The notes under the pieces were generated by a model, which was not told the origin of the DNA, ran no database searches, and saw only the letters and a list, made by a program, of their open reading frames with translations. Below, piece after piece: positions 37,468 through 45,719 of a stretch of 61,537 nt of DNA. This stretch comes from Alteromonas profundi (GTDB lineage: Bacteria; Pseudomonadota; Gammaproteobacteria; Enterobacterales; Alteromonadaceae). The number at the start of each line of letters is the position of its first letter. Position 1 is the first letter of the stretch. The stretch covers positions 1 to 61,537 of the forward strand of contig NZ_JAAAWN010000027.1 of NCBI RefSeq assembly GCF_010500865.1. Reading direction: 5' to 3'. The position numbers and the translations under genes are program-made.

Positions 37468-39102
37468 CTAGTGGGGGGCTTGCGAAGCACCCTGTGGGTT
37501 CTTATTGCTAAAGCCTTGGGCAATACTCGTAAGTTGTTCAAGGCGCTGTTTATTGCTGTCTGTTAGTTTTAGCTGCTGAATATTTTGCAGTAACTTACGA
37601 AGACTAAACTTTCTATACACAGATGAATCGGCCTCAATCATACATTGCACGAGGTTAAGGGCGAAAGCCGGGGTTTGCGGCGCAAGCGTTAACGCATCAT
37701 AAAAATGTTTCATTGCCGCCAGGTATTGTTTTTCAACAAATAACCGAGTGCCCGTTTCGTTAAGCTCTATAGCCTGTTGCTGATTTAACCCTAATCGCTC
37801 ACCGCCTACAAATATAACTTCTTCATTACTCACTTGAGAGGATATCGACTGTAGCTCAGTGTTTTTCTGCTTTGCTAGTGTAAGCAGTTGGCTGGCCTTT
37901 GCTTCTTCGTGCAACGCATGGTGAACTTTGGCGGCTATAACCAACAGCGAAGGCTCAGTTCGTAGGTAATTATCCATGTAATCAGCATCAAGGAGATGGG
38001 CCGCTTTGTCTTCGTCATTATCTAACACCGCCGAAAACGCCAGTAGATAATCCCGTTTTTGTAAAAGCTGTCTATCACTTTGGTTACGGCCTGCTATCCC
38101 TACTAATTTGCGGGCCTGGGATAAGCTTTCGGTTCTATTGGTACTAGGCGCTTCTTCAGCAAGCAATAAATAAAACTCAGCAAGCGCAAAAGTAAAGTCA
38201 TTGAACCTATCTTTTGCGCTTCGATGCATAGCACGTTTTTTCTGTAAGAGGTCAATCGCTTCAACAACCTTATCTTGCTTTTGAAATGCAATGGTCTTAA
38301 GTCGTGTTGCTGGTAAGCTAAGCTCGCTGAATTTTATGTTTTCTAAATAGCTGGCCACCTGGCCATAGGCTTTTTGCTCGAACGATAGGGAAGCCAACCA
38401 TTCAAATGCGCGATCTTTAGCAAGGCTTGACGTTACTAGCTGGCCTAATTCTTGTTGACAAGAAGGCCACCTCCCAGCAGCGTATTGGCATTTAATTTTC
38501 CCCCACTGCGCCCAAAGTACCTTATCAGAGCGGGTAAGGACTTCATCATAGATAGCCATGGCGCGTTCTACGTCGCCATTTTCAAATAGAAGCTTAGCGT
38601 AAAGTTTGCGAACATCTGCAGCGAGACGCGGGGGAACGCCCTCTCGAATATTTCGTTGCAGTATACTTAGGGCGCTCGCTGGCTGTTTATTATTTACCTC
38701 ATGTAATACAGGTTCAACGTACTGCCGATAAGCGATGTAGTGATTGATTTGGCGATGCAGTGATGCCATGGTGTAGGGTTTTATCAGTAATACATCAGGC
38801 TGAATGTCCATTATCCTGCCAATCACCTGAGGAGAGCGATCTGAGGTAAGAAAGATAATACCGGTACTAGGGCGAATAAACCCTGCATCACGTAGTGCTT
38901 GTATCCATTCTACACCGGTCTTGCCTTGACCAAGGTGATAATCCATCAATAGGAATTCAAAATGCTGTTTGCGAAGTGCAGACTTAAGCTCTGTGCCGGT
39001 GGCATAGCTGCTTACAGTTAAGTTTCCAATAGACAGCAGATGACCACGTAAGGTTGTACGTGCTGTTGCATTGTCTTCAACAATCGCAATCCGGTATTCC
39101 AC
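37468..39102 (-). CDS. orphan response regulator with helical-repeat (TPR-like) output region
   Basis: This is a predicted signalling protein of 544 residues. The N-terminal receiver domain (about 4-120) has acidic VEDN residues, the phosphoryl-acceptor Asp54 in LLMDYHLG, a Thr in FLTSD and the Lys in LIKPYT. The remainder is alpha-helical with TPR-like repeats, for example NEGTRLFVEKQYLAAMKHF-like pattern near the end, so output is probably protein-protein contact and not DNA binding. GTG 39102 is chosen because AAAGG lies five bases before it and the receiver fold begins at once; TTG 39132 would add ten residues. No histidine kinase is adjacent. Confidence 0.85.
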   Translation of the reverse strand: MEYRIAIVEDNATARTTLRGHLLSIGNLTVSSYATGTELKSALRKQHFEFLLMDYHLGQGKTGVEWIQALRDAGFIRPSTGIIFLTSDRSPQVIGRIMDIQPDVLLIKPYTMASLHRQINHYIAYRQYVEPVLHEVNNKQPASALSILQRNIREGVPPRLAADVRKLYAKLLFENGDVERAMAIYDEVLTRSDKVLWAQWGKIKCQYAAGRWPSCQQELGQLVTSSLAKDRAFEWLASLSFEQKAYGQVASYLENIKFSELSLPATRLKTIAFQKQDKVVEAIDLLQKKRAMHRSAKDRFNDFTFALAEFYLLLAEEAPSTNRTESLSQARKLVGIAGRNQSDRQLLQKRDYLLAFSAVLDNDEDKAAHLLDADYMDNYLRTEPSLLVIAAKVHHALHEEAKASQLLTLAKQKNTELQSISSQVSNEEVIFVGGERLGLNQQQAIELNETGTRLFVEKQYLAAMKHFYDALTLAPQTPAFALNLVQCMIEADSSVYRKFSLRKLLQNIQQLKLTDSNKQRLEQLTSIAQGFSNKNPQGASQAPH

Positions 39103-39283
39103 AAAAGCCTTTCTCAACAGTTTTATAAGCAAATAGCTTATCAGTGATAAAACAAAAGTGCATTAGACATTAGAGGAACTTTACGCCTTACGCTGACGGA
39201 TACCCGCTATATGCAAAAGCAACGGATGAAACCAGTTACACCTAAGTAATGTCACAATAAATTTACATATAAATAAAATATAA

Positions 39284-39305
39284 TTGACGTTTACGTTTAC
39301 GTGAA
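39284..39305. promoter_or_regulatory. ACGT-repeat operator of the valine operon (LiuR-like)
   Basis: Three ACGT cores spaced by TT lie in this 22-base stretch (TTGACGTTTACGTTTACG and on), directly after a TATAAT at 39279-39284 that could be a -10 box. Branched-chain amino acid regulators of the LiuR (MerR) group bind similar TTnACGT-type palindromes, as I remember them. It sits 51 bases before mmsA. Confidence 0.5.
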
Positions 39306-39356
39306 GGGCAACAATTAGTTAGGGTTAGTAAAAATAACGATGGGAGTGAAGAGAAA

Positions 39357-40847
39357 ATGAAGCGCGTACCCTTACTAATTAACGGTGAGTTCGTCGACTC
39401 ATCGTCCGCGGAAAATATTGAGGTTACCAACCCAGCCGACAATAGCGTTATTGCACAGGCACCGTGCGCTACCGATACAGAAGTAGAGCAAGCCATCGCC
39501 ACGGCGCAAAGGGCGTTTGAAAATTGGAAAGATGTGCCTGTCACCCAACGCGCCCGCCTAATGATGCGTTACCAAGCATTGTTAAAAGAGCACCACGATG
39601 AAATAGCTACCTTACTCGCCTCAGAAACAGGTAAAACCTTTGATGATGCCAAAGGCGATGTGTGGCGTGGCATAGAAGTCGTTGAACAAGCTATGAATGT
39701 TCCCTCGTTAATGATGGGAGAGACCGCAGAGAATGTCGCGCGTGGAATAGATACGTATAGCTTCATTCAGCCTCTAGGCGTGTGCGCGGGGATTACGCCG
39801 TTTAACTTTCCGGCCATGATCCCCTTGTGGATGTTTCCTTTAGCTATCGCTTGTGGCAATACGTTTGTACTTAAGCCTTCGGAACAAGACCCGCTCACCC
39901 CAACGCGCTTGGCAGAACTGTTTCTAGAAGCAGGTGCGCCACCGGGCGTGCTAAACGTTATACATGGAGGCAAAGAACAGGTAGAACCCTTGCTTACTGA
40001 TCCGCGCATAAAAGCGGTTTCATTCGTCGGCTCGGTGCCAGTAGGGCAACACATTTACCGTACTGCTACGGCGAATATGAAACGCGCCCAGTGCTTTGCT
40101 GGGGCGAAAAATCATACGGTGATTATGCCTGATGCCAATAAAGAGCACGTATTAAACAATTTAGTAGGCGCATCGGTAGGCGCTGCGGGTCAACGATGCA
40201 TGGCCATATCAGTTGCGGTTTTTGTAGGTGAAGCAGAAAAGTGGATCCCCGAATTGGTTGAGCGTATCGCCAAGGTTAAACCGGGCCTTTGGAACGATGA
40301 AAAAGCTGGGTTTGGCCCCCTGATCAGCCCTCAAGCGAAGCAACGTGTGCTTCGCCTTATACAAGAGGGCAAGTCGCAAGGCGCAAACTGTTTGTTGGAC
40401 GGCTCGCAATTTAGCGTAAAAGGTTATGAGTCAGGAAACTGGGTGGGGCCTACCGTTTTTTCAGATGTTACAACTAAAATGTCTATCTATCGTGAAGAAA
40501 TCTTCGGGCCAGTCTTATCCTGCATGTCGGTAGCCTCACTTGATGACGCCTTAACCTTGGTGAATAACAATCCATATGGTAACGGTACGTCTATTTTTAC
40601 CAACAGCGGCGCCGCTGCACGTAAATATCAAAGCAATGTAGAAGTAGGGCAAGTTGGTATTAATGTCCCTATTCCTGTTCCGCTACCTTTCTTTTCGTTC
40701 ACAGGTTGGAAAAACTCTTTCTATGGGGACCTACACGCCTACGGAAAACAAGCCATCCGTTTCTACAGCGAAACCAAAACCATCACCTCTCGCTGGCTTG
40801 AAGATGATGTTCCAGGTGGCCCTAATCTTACCATTTCAATAGATTAG
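39357..40847 (+). CDS. mmsA: methylmalonate-semialdehyde dehydrogenase (CoA-acylating)
   Basis: This converts methylmalonate semialdehyde to propionyl-CoA in valine catabolism, using NAD and CoA. The 496 residues show the ALDH motifs [27 protein letters not shown], the catalytic Cys in AGQRCMAI (281) and the Glu-region EEIFGPVL. The ITPFNFPAM and QRCMA versions are typical of the CoA-acylating MmsA branch rather than ordinary aldehyde dehydrogenases. It is first in a four-gene operon (34, 15 and 2 bases between genes) coding for consecutive steps. Confidence 0.95.
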   Translation: MKRVPLLINGEFVDSSSAENIEVTNPADNSVIAQAPCATDTEVEQAIATAQRAFENWKDVPVTQRARLMMRYQALLKEHHDEIATLLASETGKTFDDAKGDVWRGIEVVEQAMNVPSLMMGETAENVARGIDTYSFIQPLGVCAGITPFNFPAMIPLWMFPLAIACGNTFVLKPSEQDPLTPTRLAELFLEAGAPPGVLNVIHGGKEQVEPLLTDPRIKAVSFVGSVPVGQHIYRTATANMKRAQCFAGAKNHTVIMPDANKEHVLNNLVGASVGAAGQRCMAISVAVFVGEAEKWIPELVERIAKVKPGLWNDEKAGFGPLISPQAKQRVLRLIQEGKSQGANCLLDGSQFSVKGYESGNWVGPTVFSDVTTKMSIYREEIFGPVLSCMSVASLDDALTLVNNNPYGNGTSIFTNSGAAARKYQSNVEVGQVGINVPIPVPLPFFSFTGWKNSFYGDLHAYGKQAIRFYSETKTITSRWLEDDVPGGPNLTISID

Positions 40848-40881
40848 TCTTTAAGGTTGATAAGTAGAGTAGATACAGATT

Positions 40882-42036
40882 ATGAATTTTGAATTATCGG
40901 AAGATCAAATTGCTTTTCAGGACACGGCCCGTCAGTTTAGCGAGCAAGAATTAGCCCCTAATGCAGCGCAATGGGATAGAGATCACTACTTTCCTATAGA
41001 GACTATTCAGCGCGCCGGAGAATTAGGCTTTTGCGGGTTATATACCTCACAAGAGGCGGGTGGGCTTGGGTTAAGTCGCCTTGATTCCTCACTTATATTT
41101 GAGCAGCTTGCTATGGGCTGCACTACGACCACGGCCATGCTTACTATCCATAATATGGCCACATGGATGATTGCACGTTGGGGTACTGATACAGTGAAAC
41201 AAACGTGGTGTCCTAGCTTGGTTGCCGGTGAGAAACTGGCTTCTTATTGCCTGACAGAACCAGGGGCAGGATCGGATGCGGCTTCACTTCGCACTAAAGC
41301 CCAAAAAGTTGCAGACGGTTATGTATTAAATGGCGCTAAAGTATTTATTTCTGGCGCTGGCGGCACCCATGTTCTCGTGGTTATGGCACGAACAGGTGGT
41401 GAGGGGGCACAAGGCGTTAGTGCATTTGCAGTACCCGCCGATGCTGAGGGCGTTTCTTATGGTAAAGCGGAAGAAAAAATGGGGTGGAATGCGCAGCCAA
41501 CACGCATGATCACTTTTGACAATGTAAAGCTTGAAGAATCGTGGCGATTAGGGGAAGAAGGACAGGGTTTTAAAATGGCCATGCAGGGCCTTGACGGTGG
41601 GCGTATTAATATTGCCACTTGCTCTATTGGCACCGCGCAACAGGCGTTGAATGTAGCTACTGCGTATTTAAACGAACGACAGCAATTTGGTAAACCTATA
41701 GCGGCCTTTCAAGCGTTACAGTTTAAGTTAGCTGACATGGCAACAGAGTTGGTTGCCGCACGTCAAATGGTACGTATGGCTGCGTGTAAGCTCGACAATA
41801 AGGATGCGGATAGAACCACCTATTGTGCGATGGCAAAACGATTTGCCACTGATGTGGGTTTTAAAGTGTGCAATGAAGCTTTACAGTTACATGGTGGGTA
41901 TGGGTATATCAAAGAATATCCACTTGAGCGCCACGTAAGAGATGTACGTGTACATCAAATTTTAGAAGGCACTAATGAAATAATGCGCGTGATCATAGCA
42001 AGGCGGCTACTGGCTGACGAGCGAAGCGTGCTTTAA
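40882..42036 (+). CDS. acyl-CoA dehydrogenase, probably isobutyryl-CoA dehydrogenase
   Basis: This FAD enzyme oxidises isobutyryl-CoA to methacrylyl-CoA in the proposed pathway. The 384 residues contain the FAD-binding CLTEPGAGSDAASL, the second signature QLHGGYGYIKEYPLERHVRD, and LEGTNEIMR at the C-terminus, with the Glu that acts as general base in this subgroup. Substrate choice is inferred from its place between mmsA and the 3-hydroxyisobutyryl-CoA hydrolase gene. Confidence 0.9.
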   Translation: MNFELSEDQIAFQDTARQFSEQELAPNAAQWDRDHYFPIETIQRAGELGFCGLYTSQEAGGLGLSRLDSSLIFEQLAMGCTTTTAMLTIHNMATWMIARWGTDTVKQTWCPSLVAGEKLASYCLTEPGAGSDAASLRTKAQKVADGYVLNGAKVFISGAGGTHVLVVMARTGGEGAQGVSAFAVPADAEGVSYGKAEEKMGWNAQPTRMITFDNVKLEESWRLGEEGQGFKMAMQGLDGGRINIATCSIGTAQQALNVATAYLNERQQFGKPIAAFQALQFKLADMATELVAARQMVRMAACKLDNKDADRTTYCAMAKRFATDVGFKVCNEALQLHGGYGYIKEYPLERHVRDVRVHQILEGTNEIMRVIIARRLLADERSVL

Positions 42037-42051
42037 CGTCAAGGAGTATTC

Positions 42052-43176
42052 ATGGAACAAACAGGACCCATCGTAATCGCACAAGAATGTATCACCGAAA
42101 GTGGCGATTATATCGGCGTACTTACGCTTAATAAGCCTAAAGCACTAAACGCCCTCGATTTAGAAATGGCAGATATTCTTCTTGATACGTTAAATCAATG
42201 GCAAGCCCGTGATGATATTGCTTGTGTGGTGTTAAAAGGCGCGGGCGATAAAGCCTTTTGCGCGGGCGGCGATATTGTATCAATGTACAACGCCATGCGC
42301 GAACAAGAAGGTCAGATCCCCGATTTCTTACAGCAATTTTTTAAGCTTGAATACACCCTTGACTATACCATTCATCACTATGAAAAGCCGTTTATTGTAT
42401 GGGGCTCTGGCATCGTAATGGGAGGCGGAATGGGCCTTTTGTGTGGCGCAAGCCATCGTGTAGTTACCGAAACCTCTCGCCTGGCTATGCCAGAAATCAG
42501 TATAGGCTTATACCCTGATGTAGGAGGCAGCTACTTCCTACCACGTCTTCCTGGCAACGTAGGCCTATTTTTAGGCCTCACCGGTGGTCATATGAATGGC
42601 GCTGATGCCCTCTACGTGGGGCTGGCCGACCATCTTGTGGCAGCAAATGAATTCGACACTATGCTTGGCGAGTTGCAAAAACAAATAAGTGCCAACGGCA
42701 CCGCTGATGAAATTGTTACCCATGTACTTAATAACTTAGATACGCCAGTTGAAAAGTTAACTAGCCATGTTTCAACCCACAGAAGCGCCATTGATACGTG
42801 GTGCGAAGGCAGCACCACTGCACAAGTGGTGAATAACCTTTTAAATGCCGATATGGGCGAAGATAAATGGCTACTCAAGGCGCAAAAAACGTTAAAGCAG
42901 GGTTCTCCCATTACCGCGCATTTGGTGTTTGAACAATGTCGGCGCGGGGCCACATTGTCGCTGGCTGAGTGTTTTAAGATGGAAGCCATTATGTCCTGTC
43001 GTTGTGGAGAAAGTGGCGAGTTTCAAGAAGGGGTACGCGCATTACTTATTGATAAGGATTTATCCCCGAAGTGGAAGTATTCAAGGGTTGAAGATGTGCC
43101 TGCTACGGTGATAGAGCACTTCTTCACCTCGCCATGGGACACCCATTCCCATCCTCTTGCAGATATTGGAGAATAG
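42052..43176 (+). CDS. 3-hydroxyisobutyryl-CoA hydrolase (enoyl-CoA hydratase fold)
   Basis: This is predicted to release 3-hydroxyisobutyrate from its CoA ester, the step before MmsB. The 374 residues are longer than a plain enoyl-CoA hydratase (about 260), as expected for the hydrolase branch. Seen: AFCAGGDI near 70, GIVMGGGMGLL (oxyanion region) and the hydrolase-type MPEISIGLYPDVGGSYFL. A hydratase for methacrylyl-CoA is not obvious in the operon, so that step must use another gene or be shared. Confidence 0.9.
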   Translation: MEQTGPIVIAQECITESGDYIGVLTLNKPKALNALDLEMADILLDTLNQWQARDDIACVVLKGAGDKAFCAGGDIVSMYNAMREQEGQIPDFLQQFFKLEYTLDYTIHHYEKPFIVWGSGIVMGGGMGLLCGASHRVVTETSRLAMPEISIGLYPDVGGSYFLPRLPGNVGLFLGLTGGHMNGADALYVGLADHLVAANEFDTMLGELQKQISANGTADEIVTHVLNNLDTPVEKLTSHVSTHRSAIDTWCEGSTTAQVVNNLLNADMGEDKWLLKAQKTLKQGSPITAHLVFEQCRRGATLSLAECFKMEAIMSCRCGESGEFQEGVRALLIDKDLSPKWKYSRVEDVPATVIEHFFTSPWDTHSHPLADIGE

Positions 43177-43178
43177 CC

Positions 43179-44063
43179 ATGTCACACATTGCATTTATTG
43201 GATTAGGCAACATGGGCGGCCCAATGGCCGAGAACTTACTTAAAAATGGCCACAAGGTGTGGGTATTTGACCTGGTGCCAGAAGCGGTGAAAACCTTAGT
43301 TGACGCAGGTGCGAAAGAAGCTTCCTCTGCTATTGAAGCAGTGCAACACGCAGAAGTTGTTATCTCTATGTTACCCGCCGCCCCTCACGTCAAAGCGCTT
43401 TATTTAGGCGATGAAGGAATTATTGCTGCGGCGAAAGAAAACGCCCTTATGATTGACTCATCTACCATAGACGCAACAACCGCGAAGATCATAGGCGAAG
43501 CAGTAGAAACCAGTGGTCGCCGATTTGTGGATGCCCCAGTATCAGGTGGCACAGCCGGAGCAAAGGCAGGTACCTTAACCTTTATTATGGGGGGGACTGA
43601 AGATGCGGTGGCCGCTGCAAAACCCGTATTAAAAGCAATGGGAAAAAATATTTTCCATGCCGGGGGGATAGGTGCAGGGCAGGTGGCAAAAATATGCAAT
43701 AACATGTTACTGGCGGTGCTAATGACAGGCACCTCTGAGGCGCTACAAATGGCTATCGACAATGGCCTAGACCCAAAGGTGATGTCCGATATTATGCTGA
43801 ATAGTTCGGGCTGTAACTGGACACTGCAGAAGTACAATCCTTGTCCCAATGTTATGGAAGGTGTCCCCTCGAGTAACGACTACCAGGGGGGCTTTATGGT
43901 GAAATTGATGAATAAAGATCTTAATTTGGCCATGGAAACAGCGGCAAAAAGTGTGTCTGCTACGCCTATGGCGGCGGTTGCACAAAGTTTGTACCGTCAA
44001 CACGAAAGAAATGATAACGCAGAGCGCGACTTCTCAAGTATTTTTTCGTTATTTCAGCAATGA
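43179..44063 (+). CDS. mmsB: 3-hydroxyisobutyrate dehydrogenase
   Basis: This oxidises 3-hydroxyisobutyrate to methylmalonate semialdehyde with NAD, feeding MmsA. The 294 residues have GLGNMGGPMAENL (about 8-20), the substrate motif DAPVSGGTAGAKAGTL, and the catalytic Lys in GAGQVAKICNNM. NPCPNVMEGVPSSNDYQGGF near 230 is typical of true MmsB rather than related reductases. ATG 43179 lies two bases after the preceding stop; the longer frame from 43134 overlaps that gene. A hairpin ends the operon directly behind. Confidence 0.95.
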   Translation: MSHIAFIGLGNMGGPMAENLLKNGHKVWVFDLVPEAVKTLVDAGAKEASSAIEAVQHAEVVISMLPAAPHVKALYLGDEGIIAAAKENALMIDSSTIDATTAKIIGEAVETSGRRFVDAPVSGGTAGAKAGTLTFIMGGTEDAVAAAKPVLKAMGKNIFHAGGIGAGQVAKICNNMLLAVLMTGTSEALQMAIDNGLDPKVMSDIMLNSSGCNWTLQKYNPCPNVMEGVPSSNDYQGGFMVKLMNKDLNLAMETAAKSVSATPMAAVAQSLYRQHERNDNAERDFSSIFSLFQQ

Positions 44064-44071
44064 TAATAAAT

Positions 44072-44097
44072 GGGGCTGTAAACAGCCCTATTTATTT
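44072..44097 (+). terminator. terminator of the valine operon
   Basis: GGGCTGT pairs with ACAGCCC around a two-base AA loop spacing and is followed by TATTTATTT, a weak T-tract. It begins nine bases after the mmsB stop. Confidence 0.65.
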
Positions 44098-44195
44098 GGC
44101 GGTCATTGCCTTGAGTATTGGTGCATTTGGCATAGGACACAGGGGGCGAAAATTGTTAAACTTGCCGCCATTGTTAGTTGTCGGGATCTATCCTT

Positions 44196-45035
44196 ATGTG
44201 GCAGTGTCCTCTTTGCCAAGCGCCTATTGCGTTAACCTCTAGTGTTATCAAATGCTCAAATAATCACAGTTTTGATAAAGCCAAAGCGGGCTATGTGAAT
44301 TTATTGCCTGTGCAGTTTAAAAAGTCTAAATCTCCAGGCGATGACAAAAACATGGTGCGCGCTCGTCGCGACTTTCATCTACAACAAGGTTACGCACCAT
44401 TGAAGCAAAAAATGGTGGCCCTGTTAGCACAACATGGCCATGCCAACGCGCAACCTTTTGTGGTATACGATGCTGGCTGTGGAGAAGGTAGTTATTTAAA
44501 CGCGTGTGTCGAGGGCCTAAATAAGCAGGGCTTTAATACCTTAGGTGCAGGCAGCGATATTGCAAAAATTGCCGTAGAGCTTGCCGCTAAAGCCTTCAAA
44601 AACGAACAGTTTGTGGTAGCCAGTAGTTTCGATTTACCGCTACAAGATGAGAGTATAGATGCCGCAATACAGGTATTTGCGCCAGGCAGTAGCGAACAAT
44701 ACCACCGCGTTTTAAAGGCTGACGGGCTTCTAATGACAGTCGATCCCGCACCTCAACATTTAATAGAATTAAAAGCGCTAATTTACGATACCCCCGAGTT
44801 TCATAAGGTCTCAGGGGTTACGCGTAACGGATTTTCACGAATAAGCGATGAAACTCTATCGTTTACTTTGCCACTTACCAGTGAAACACAGCGTATTGCG
44901 CTTATTAAAATGACCCCGTACTACTGGAGTTTACCGGCGCAAAAGTTAACCCATATTGTACAGCAATTAAACCAGGTCACTGCTAGTTTTAGCATTCAGC
45001 TATTTCGCAAGCAACGTAGCGAGAGCGACGATTAA
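44196..45035 (+). CDS. rlmA: 23S rRNA (guanine-N1-)-methyltransferase
   Basis: This methylates G745 of 23S rRNA in E. coli. The 279 residues start with a zinc-binding CPLC...C..NH cluster (residues 4-24), then KAGYVNLLPVQFKKSKSPGD, which matches E. coli RlmA as I recall it. The SAM motif VYDAGCGEGSYLNA is near 91 and the motif IV region FAPGSSEQYHRVLK follows. ATG 44196 is used because it starts the zinc cluster; ATG 44178 would add six residues. It overlaps gmhB by one base, so they are probably coupled. Confidence 0.93.
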   Translation: MWQCPLCQAPIALTSSVIKCSNNHSFDKAKAGYVNLLPVQFKKSKSPGDDKNMVRARRDFHLQQGYAPLKQKMVALLAQHGHANAQPFVVYDAGCGEGSYLNACVEGLNKQGFNTLGAGSDIAKIAVELAAKAFKNEQFVVASSFDLPLQDESIDAAIQVFAPGSSEQYHRVLKADGLLMTVDPAPQHLIELKALIYDTPEFHKVSGVTRNGFSRISDETLSFTLPLTSETQRIALIKMTPYYWSLPAQKLTHIVQQLNQVTASFSIQLFRKQRSESDD

Positions 45036-45598
45036 TGGCAACAAGAAAAGCACTTTTTTTAGACAGAGACGGTATTATTAACGTTAATCATGGCTATGTG
45101 GGAGACTATGAGAACTTCGATTACATAGACGGAATTTTTGCGCTTATCGATACTTTTGTGAAGGCGGGATATCAAGTTGTTATTGTAACCAATCAATCGG
45201 GTATCGCACGAGGCTATTATACGCAAGAGAACTTTCACGCACTGATGGAACGAGTACAGCGAGATTTTTCTGCGGCGGGGTTGCCTACTATCCCCGTTTA
45301 TTATTGTCCTCATCACCCTCAAGGTAAGCTGGTTGAATATAAAAAGGCATGTCGATGTCGCAAGCCCCAGCCTGGCATGTTGCTAAGGGCACAACACGAG
45401 TTAGGTATCGATTTATCAAGGAGTGTTTTAGTGGGTGACAGTTGGAGTGATATAGAAGCCGCGCTGGCGGCTGAACTGGCACACAGCTTTTACGTGTGTG
45501 AAAAGTATATGCCAGAGAATGCGCCAGAAGGTAAAGTAACCCGGGTTAACCATGTGGCTGACGTTTGCGCACAGGCGCAACAATTGGGTTTGATTTGA
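45035..45598 (+). CDS. gmhB: D-glycero-D-manno-heptose 1,7-bisphosphate 7-phosphatase
   Basis: This HAD-superfamily phosphatase acts in the synthesis of ADP-heptose for the LPS core. The 187 residues contain the HAD motif I FLDRDGIIN (8-16), motif II VTNQSGIARG, the zinc-binding Cys/His cluster YYCPHHPQG ... CRCRKP, and motif IV VGDSWSDIEAA. Its ATG shares a base with the rlmA stop. Downstream come a short tandem repeat and a bidirectional terminator before the convergent yejM-type gene. Confidence 0.94.
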   Translation: MATRKALFLDRDGIINVNHGYVGDYENFDYIDGIFALIDTFVKAGYQVVIVTNQSGIARGYYTQENFHALMERVQRDFSAAGLPTIPVYYCPHHPQGKLVEYKKACRCRKPQPGMLLRAQHELGIDLSRSVLVGDSWSDIEAALAAELAHSFYVCEKYMPENAPEGKVTRVNHVADVCAQAQQLGLI

Positions 45599-45611
45599 AG
45601 GCCTTGCTTGT

Positions 45612-45651
45612 AAAACTCTTTGTAGCAAAACTCTTTGTAGCAAAACTTTGC
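45612..45651. repeat. 15-bp tandem repeat, about 2.7 copies
   Basis: The unit AAAACTCTTTGTAGC occurs at 45612-45626 and 45627-45641, and its first bases recur at 45642-45651 (AAAACTTTGC). It lies in the short gap between two convergent genes. A slippage-type repeat is likely; no function is visible. Confidence 0.75.
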
Positions 45652-45691
45652 TGCTTAAAAACCACGCTCGTTAAAACAGCGCGCCAAAAGT

Positions 45692-45719
45692 AAAAAAAGC
45701 GCCTTGCGGCGCTTCTTTT
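45692..45719. terminator. bidirectional terminator between gmhB and yejM-type gene
   Basis: AAGCGCC (45697-45703) pairs with GGCGCTT (45708-45714). An A-tract on the left gives a T-tract for the minus strand, and CTTTT follows on the right. The stop of the minus-strand gene overlaps its edge. Confidence 0.8.

Noticed and set aside
43400..43849. 149-residue minus-strand frame inside mmsB
   Set aside because: This is a long antisense frame arising from the codon use of mmsB; no start signal and no recognisable motif.
44060..44242. 60-residue hydrophobic frame overlapping the mmsB stop
   Set aside because: It contains the operon terminator and runs over the start of rlmA in another frame; no binding site precedes it.
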